A stretch of DNA of 54,331 bases, from assembly GCA_018396705.1 (NCBI GenBank), contig JAGTQZ010000007.1, positions 1 to 54,331 of the forward strand. The letters run 5' to 3'. The stretch comes from Candidatus Bathyarchaeota archaeon (GTDB lineage Archaea > Thermoproteota > Bathyarchaeia > Bathyarchaeales > Bathycorpusculaceae). Positions 50,815 to 54,331 of this stretch are shown here, one piece after another. The notes under the pieces are model-generated. The model did not search any database. It had not been told where the DNA came from and saw nothing but the letters and a program-made list of their open reading frames with translations. The translations under genes were made by a program, and so were the position numbers. Within the stretch, counting starts at the first letter, position 1. Each line of letters starts with the position of its first letter.

Positions 50815-51858
50815 GTGATTAGACTATTTTTTCTGTTGTCAGGGGAGCATGAAACACTGCCAGCTGCAGAATTAAAAGCAATCTTGGAAGCTGAAGGCTG
50901 CGCATACACGGTTTTGGAGGAACTCGACCAAGTTTTGAGGATTGAAGCTGACATCAAATGTGTGGAAATCGTTAAAAAGCGGGCGGCCATGACAAGGCTT
51001 TGCGCATTGGAGCTTTTCACGTGCGAGGCTGATGCAAGCGAGGCTGTCAAAACTCTACGCTCGATGAACATCACCAATCTACTAGAGGAAGGCGAAACTT
51101 TCGCAGTCCGTGTTAAACATGTGAAAAGCCACGCTAGGCACATTGATGGAATGAATTTAGAGCGGAAGCTTGGCGAAATAATCCTAAAAATGACTGAAAA
51201 TGTCAAAGTAAACCTTAAAGCGCCTCAAAAAACTTTCACGGGAATCCTAACAGATGACAAGCTTCTTTTCGGCTTGAAACTGGCAGAACTTCCACCGAAA
51301 CCCTTCATGGAAAGGCGCCCGAAAAATAGACCCTTCTTTCATCCATCAGCTATGCCGCCGAAACTTGCAAGGTGCATGATAAACCTAGCCAGACCTAAAG
51401 CTGGCGATTTAGTGTTCGACCCCTTCTGTGGAACGGGAAGCATGCTCATAGAGGCTGCGCTGATAGGCTGCCGTGTTTTGGGCGCCGACATCCAGTGGCG
51501 AATGGTGAAGGGCAGTCGAGCTAACCTTGCCCATTTCCGTATAACGCCAGAAGGCCTCATGGTGGCGGATGCAAAAAATCCGCCAGTGACAGCCGTGGAC
51601 TGCATCGTGGCAGACCCGCCATACGGAAAAAGCGCTACAACCCTCAAACGGACAACAAAACAGATAATTGAGGAATGCCTAAACGCTACTCGCGACCTAC
51701 TTAGTGAAGGCGGACACATATGCATGGCGGCGCCAAAAACAGTGGGCATAAGCCAAATAGGCAGAGCAGCTGGCTACAAGCATGTGGAATCTCACATGGT
51801 CTACATACACAGAAGCCTTACCCGCGAAATCGCAGTATTCAAAAACCTTAAACAATGA
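50815..51858 (+). CDS. tRNA (guanine10-N2)-dimethyltransferase, Trm-G10 type
   Basis: The 347-residue protein joins an N-terminal THUMP-containing RNA-binding region (1-165) to a Rossmann methyltransferase domain. The latter has VFDPFCGTGSMLIEAALIGC near residue 202 and the catalytic N-methyltransferase motif VADPPYGKSATT near 262. This is the archaeal enzyme that methylates G10 of tRNA. GTG start one base after the prs stop suggests co-transcription. Confidence 0.92.
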   Translation: MIRLFFLLSGEHETLPAAELKAILEAEGCAYTVLEELDQVLRIEADIKCVEIVKKRAAMTRLCALELFTCEADASEAVKTLRSMNITNLLEEGETFAVRVKHVKSHARHIDGMNLERKLGEIILKMTENVKVNLKAPQKTFTGILTDDKLLFGLKLAELPPKPFMERRPKNRPFFHPSAMPPKLARCMINLARPKAGDLVFDPFCGTGSMLIEAALIGCRVLGADIQWRMVKGSRANLAHFRITPEGLMVADAKNPPVTAVDCIVADPPYGKSATTLKRTTKQIIEECLNATRDLLSEGGHICMAAPKTVGISQIGRAAGYKHVESHMVYIHRSLTREIAVFKNLKQ

Positions 51859-51875
51859 AATTAAGTGTTTATCCT

Positions 51876-52259
51876 TCATGACATTAAGGGTTTGTGCTTT
51901 TCCGCGTATATTGTTAGGATGGATATTGCCGGTACGATTAGACCGATAGCGGCGGTTAATTGTATTGTTAATCCACATAGGTCTAAGGCTATTGTTGCGA
52001 AACTGGCCAGCATTACGATCCAGAAATCCCACTTTTGTCCTGTTAACAAGCCAAGGGCGGCGATAAGTCCTAAAGCGCCCAGAATCAGAAACATGGCAAA
52101 AAGTATGGCAGAAGTCGTTGGCGAGATAGGCGTATCCAGAAACTGGTCCATTCCCTCCGGTGTGCCGACCGCTGCAAAACAAAGTCTGCCTACAGACTGA
52201 ACAATCCATAAAAAGCTGACAAAAATCACTATCTTGTCTCTTGCCATTGAAGCCATCAT
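51876..52259 (-). CDS. Small four-TM membrane protein
   Basis: The 127-residue protein has four predicted membrane segments (about 9-28, 47-68, 75-92, 97-118). Its ATGATG start overlaps the flavodoxin stop, so it is the second gene of a two-gene unit. It is preferred over longer frames on either strand because of this overlap and its regular hydrophobic pattern. Function unknown. Confidence 0.65.
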   Translation of the reverse strand: MMASMARDKIVIFVSFLWIVQSVGRLCFAAVGTPEGMDQFLDTPISPTTSAILFAMFLILGALGLIAALGLLTGQKWDFWIVMLASFATIALDLCGLTIQLTAAIGLIVPAISILTIYAEKHKPLMS

Positions 52260-52729
52260 TTTTCACGCTCCTTCTTAAGCTGGATGGCTATACTCTTGCC
52301 GAATTCCCTGCATTTTGGCAACTCCTCTTCTAGAATGGGGCCCTTAATTCCCCTAACCTTTATTGACAAGCCAGCAGTTAAGCGCGTAAGGCCTGGAGCT
52401 TTTTCGCTTATTCGCTTCTCCATTTTCTTAACTGCCTTATCAAAGTCTCTGCCCATATAGGTGTCAAAAACAGCGTATTTCTTTCCCTCCAACTTTAGTT
52501 TGCCAAGCTTGTCGATGAAGCCTCTAATGCCTCTTGTTGGTCCACCTATATGATTTGGAGAGCCAATCAATACCGCGTCGTAAAATGGAATATCCTTCAA
52601 GTTCACCTCTTTAAATTCTTTAATGGAAACCTCCACTCCACTAACTTCTCTCATTTCTTCAGCGATGGATTCTGCCACGCGTTTGGTGTTGCCATAACGC
52701 GACTCAAAAACTATAAGCACCTTCACCAT
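52256..52729 (-). CDS. Flavodoxin-family protein
   Basis: The 157-residue protein begins VKVLIVFESRYGNTKRVAES, the FMN phosphate-binding loop (S/T-x-Y-G-N-T), with IGSPNHIGGPTRGIRGFIDK and AVFDTYMGRDFDK following. It probably carries FMN and transfers electrons; partner unknown. The ATG at 52729 is preferred to one at 52744 because it begins directly at the first strand. Coupled to the small membrane protein downstream. Confidence 0.9.
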   Translation of the reverse strand: MVKVLIVFESRYGNTKRVAESIAEEMREVSGVEVSIKEFKEVNLKDIPFYDAVLIGSPNHIGGPTRGIRGFIDKLGKLKLEGKKYAVFDTYMGRDFDKAVKKMEKRISEKAPGLTRLTAGLSIKVRGIKGPILEEELPKCREFGKSIAIQLKKEREK

Positions 52730-52876
52730 ATACAACAAATCCATTTATACGTTCTCGGCCGACCTATTAAGGCTTGTGGACTAAAACACTGGTTTTTGCC
52801 GCCATACTTGTGATTTCGGAAAGCATAAAGGCTAACAAGGATATGCTTTATACTCTAAGCGGTGTAGTGCGCCTTT

Positions 52877-53800
52877 ATGAACTTGAAAGTTGTCTTCTTG
52901 GGTACGGCTGGAAGCGTTCCCACCCCGAAAAGAAGTCTACCAGCTATCCTAGTGAAGCGTAAAAGCGAACAATTGCTTTTTGACTGCGGCGAGGGCATGC
53001 AAAGGCAGATGGTATTGGCAGGCGCCAGTTTCCACAAGATGACAAGAGTCTTCATAACGCACATGCATGGTGACCATGTTTTAGGCTTGCCGGGGCTCAT
53101 GCAAACCATGGCGCTGCATGGTAGAGAAAAGCCGCTCATCGTCTACGGGCCTCCGGGACTACGAAAGTTCATTGAATGTGTAAGAGAAACTGTGCAGTTT
53201 GGCTTAACTTTTCAGATAGAAATTCATGAAATCCGTGAGGCTGGCGTGGTATGTGAAACACCCGAGTATACTGTTCAAGCGGTTTGGGCGAACCATATGT
53301 TGCCCAGCTTAGCTTACGCCTTGGTGGAGAAACCTCGCCCCGGAAAGTTTTATCCAGAAAAGGCTAAAGCCTTAGAGGTTCCAGAAGGTCCTCTGTGGGG
53401 ACAATTGCAGCGAGGGAAAACCGTCCGACTTGCAGACGGCAGAACCATAAAACCTGAAGATGTTTTAGGCCCACCAAGGCCTGGAAGAAAAATTGTTTAT
53501 ACCGGCGATACTAGACCTTTTGAAGGTTTAGCGGAATTTGCAGCGGACGCGGACTTGCTTATTCATGACTCAACCTTCGGTGATGAGTTGGCTGAAAGGG
53601 CTGACGAGGACGGGCATTCAACTCCAAGCCACGCGGCAGAAAACGCCAAAAAGGCAGGGGTAAAAAAGCTTGTTTTAACTCATATTAGTGCAAGGTATAA
53701 AGATGTTTCTATGCTCCTAGAGCAAGCCCGCAGAATCTTTAAAAACACCATTGTGGCTGAAGACTTATTGTCCATCGACGTCCCGCTTTCAAGCAAGTAG
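52877..53800 (+). CDS. rnz: Ribonuclease Z (tRNA 3'-processing endonuclease)
   Basis: Removes 3' trailers from pre-tRNAs. The 307-residue MBL-fold enzyme has VVFLGTAGSVPTPKRSLPA, FDCGEGMQRQM, the metal motif FITHMHGDHVLGLPG near residue 60, WANHMLPSLAYAL, YTGDTRPF, IHDSTFGDELAERA, and VLTHISARY. The exosite insert is RPGKFYPEKAKAL. Needed for tRNAs without encoded CCA, such as tRNA-Met here. Confidence 0.95.
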   Translation: MNLKVVFLGTAGSVPTPKRSLPAILVKRKSEQLLFDCGEGMQRQMVLAGASFHKMTRVFITHMHGDHVLGLPGLMQTMALHGREKPLIVYGPPGLRKFIECVRETVQFGLTFQIEIHEIREAGVVCETPEYTVQAVWANHMLPSLAYALVEKPRPGKFYPEKAKALEVPEGPLWGQLQRGKTVRLADGRTIKPEDVLGPPRPGRKIVYTGDTRPFEGLAEFAADADLLIHDSTFGDELAERADEDGHSTPSHAAENAKKAGVKKLVLTHISARYKDVSMLLEQARRIFKNTIVAEDLLSIDVPLSSK

Positions 53801-53871
53801 ACTCCTTCAAGCTTTTTGACGCTTTCTATGTCCGTTCCAAGGTCAACATCGATGTTCATCTTGACCACTGC

Positions 53872-54331
53872 CTACTGCTTTTCAAGAAAGATGTATCCTA
53901 GATGGACGCTTTTCTGCAATTTTACGTCCATCTTCTGTACTTGGTATCCAGGATATTCAAAGCTTAGGTGATATTCTCCCGGGTTTAAACCATCAAACTC
54001 AAAGTCTCCAAACTCATTTGTAAGCGCTACTTGAATTGAATCGTCTTCTTTACTATGGAGGGTTACCTTCACTTTCTCAGCGCACTCATCGGTGTCTTTG
54101 AGCACTACACTTCCCGCAATGAATTCCTTAGTAAACCTGTACAGCCCAATATAATATACCCTTGGATTTGTGCCAAGCTCTGGTTTAAAACGCTCGGCTT
54201 TTCCAGATGTGACCACTTTGTATACGGTGCTTTTAGGGTCGTCTAGGTCTCCGAATATCAGTGCTCCAGTTGGACATGCCTGCACACATCTCGGCTCTTT
54301 CCAGCCTTTGTCAAGGAGGTGGGCGCAAAAA
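53872..54331 (-). CDS. Iron-sulfur subunit with C-terminal beta-sandwich, transhydroxylase/DMSO-reductase-type (partial)
   Basis: The gene runs off the right edge. From the edge, the frame reads [20 protein letters not shown] followed by [11 protein letters not shown], the end of a ferredoxin domain with the [4Fe-4S] pattern C...C-x3-CP. Next comes [19 protein letters not shown] and a C-terminal domain of about 80 residues with [20 protein letters not shown], a Cna-B/carboxypeptidase-regulatory-like beta-sandwich. This order matches the small electron-transfer subunit of pyrogallol-phloroglucinol transhydroxylase and related molybdopterin oxidoreductases (recalled, not searched). The catalytic subunit would lie outside the window. 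Standard starts inside the visible part are not the true start. Confidence 0.82.
   Translation of the reverse strand, partial: FCAHLLDKGWKEPRCVQACPTGALIFGDLDDPKSTVYKVVTSGKAERFKPELGTNPRVYYIGLYRFTKEFIAGSVVLKDTDECAEKVKVTLHSKEDDSIQVALTNEFGDFEFDGLNPGEYHLSFEYPGYQVQKMDVKLQKSVHLGYIFLEKQ

Noticed and set aside
51697-52266. Longer minus-strand open frame over the four-TM protein
   Set aside because: Runs into the opposite-strand methyltransferase gene and has irregular composition, unlike the hydrophobic frame 51876-52259.
1-54331. CRISPR array or rRNA genes
   Set aside because: No regularly spaced repeats with unique spacers and no rRNA-like conserved segments were seen.

Overview
The window reads as a chromosomal segment of an archaeon, most likely of the Thermoproteota and plausibly Bathyarchaeia; that placement is inference. 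The archaeal signature genes are an archaeal class I CCA-adding enzyme, RbkR-type CTP-dependent riboflavin kinase, RibL FAD synthase, diphthine synthase, pantoate kinase with archaeal PPAT, Trm-G10 methyltransferase, a three-OB-fold RPA, UPF0200/UPF0201 proteins and archaeal TadA/TadC pilus genes. Other archaeal traits are TATA-like boxes, frequent TTG/GTG starts, 4-nt start/stop overlaps and an elongator tRNA-Met with an apparent intron outside the usual site. No rRNA and no CRISPR array were seen.

Layout. 1-2500 is the right end of what looks like an integrated element: gene remnants, a tyrosine integrase with a C-terminal zinc ribbon, then tRNA-Asp as the probable attachment site. 2.6-12.6 kb holds housekeeping and transport genes: rpiA, a ferritin-like/VIT1 metal transporter, a beta-helix surface protein, tRNA-Met, a 2'-5' RNA ligase-like protein, cca, uppP, a universal stress protein, a half-length MFS protein, tRNA-Gln and a PadR-like regulator. 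12.6-19.2 kb is almost entirely on the minus strand: a CBS protein, a cysteine-cluster protein, two SplB-like radical SAM proteins, a DUF1847 protein, MscL, and a coenzyme A block (ECF substrate-binding subunit, pantoate kinase, PPAT).

19.3-26.8 kb is a type IV pilus locus. A separately transcribed pilin is followed by a seven-gene run with a TadA-type ATPase, a TadC-type platform protein and five pilin-like or membrane-anchored proteins. A 35-37 bp palindromic element lies upstream of both units. 26.8-29.1 kb carries flavin cofactor genes and diphthamide synthesis. 29.2-33.8 kb carries tRNA-Lys and serine/glycine metabolism: a SerB-SerA fusion, a class V aminotransferase and serine hydroxymethyltransferase. 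33.9-37.5 kb has RPA and an ABC export operon whose permease lacks a normal start codon.

37.6-44.2 kb is a complete trpEGDCFBA operon. Three ATGTWCAT octamers, 10 and 20 bp apart, flank its TATA-like box and look like an operator of the TrpY TRP-box kind. 44.2-53.8 kb holds UPF0200/UPF0201, an MBL-fold protein, an unexplained seven-TM plus secreted-protein gene pair, a class II HMG-CoA reductase, prs, Trm-G10, a flavodoxin and RNase Z. The right edge cuts an iron-sulfur subunit with a C-terminal beta-sandwich, of the kind that partners molybdopterin enzymes such as pyrogallol transhydroxylase.

The observations most worth following up are the pilus locus with its duplicated palindrome, the phased trp operator, the SerB-SerA fusion, the tRNA-Met intron, the membrane/secreted gene pair and the edge iron-sulfur subunit.
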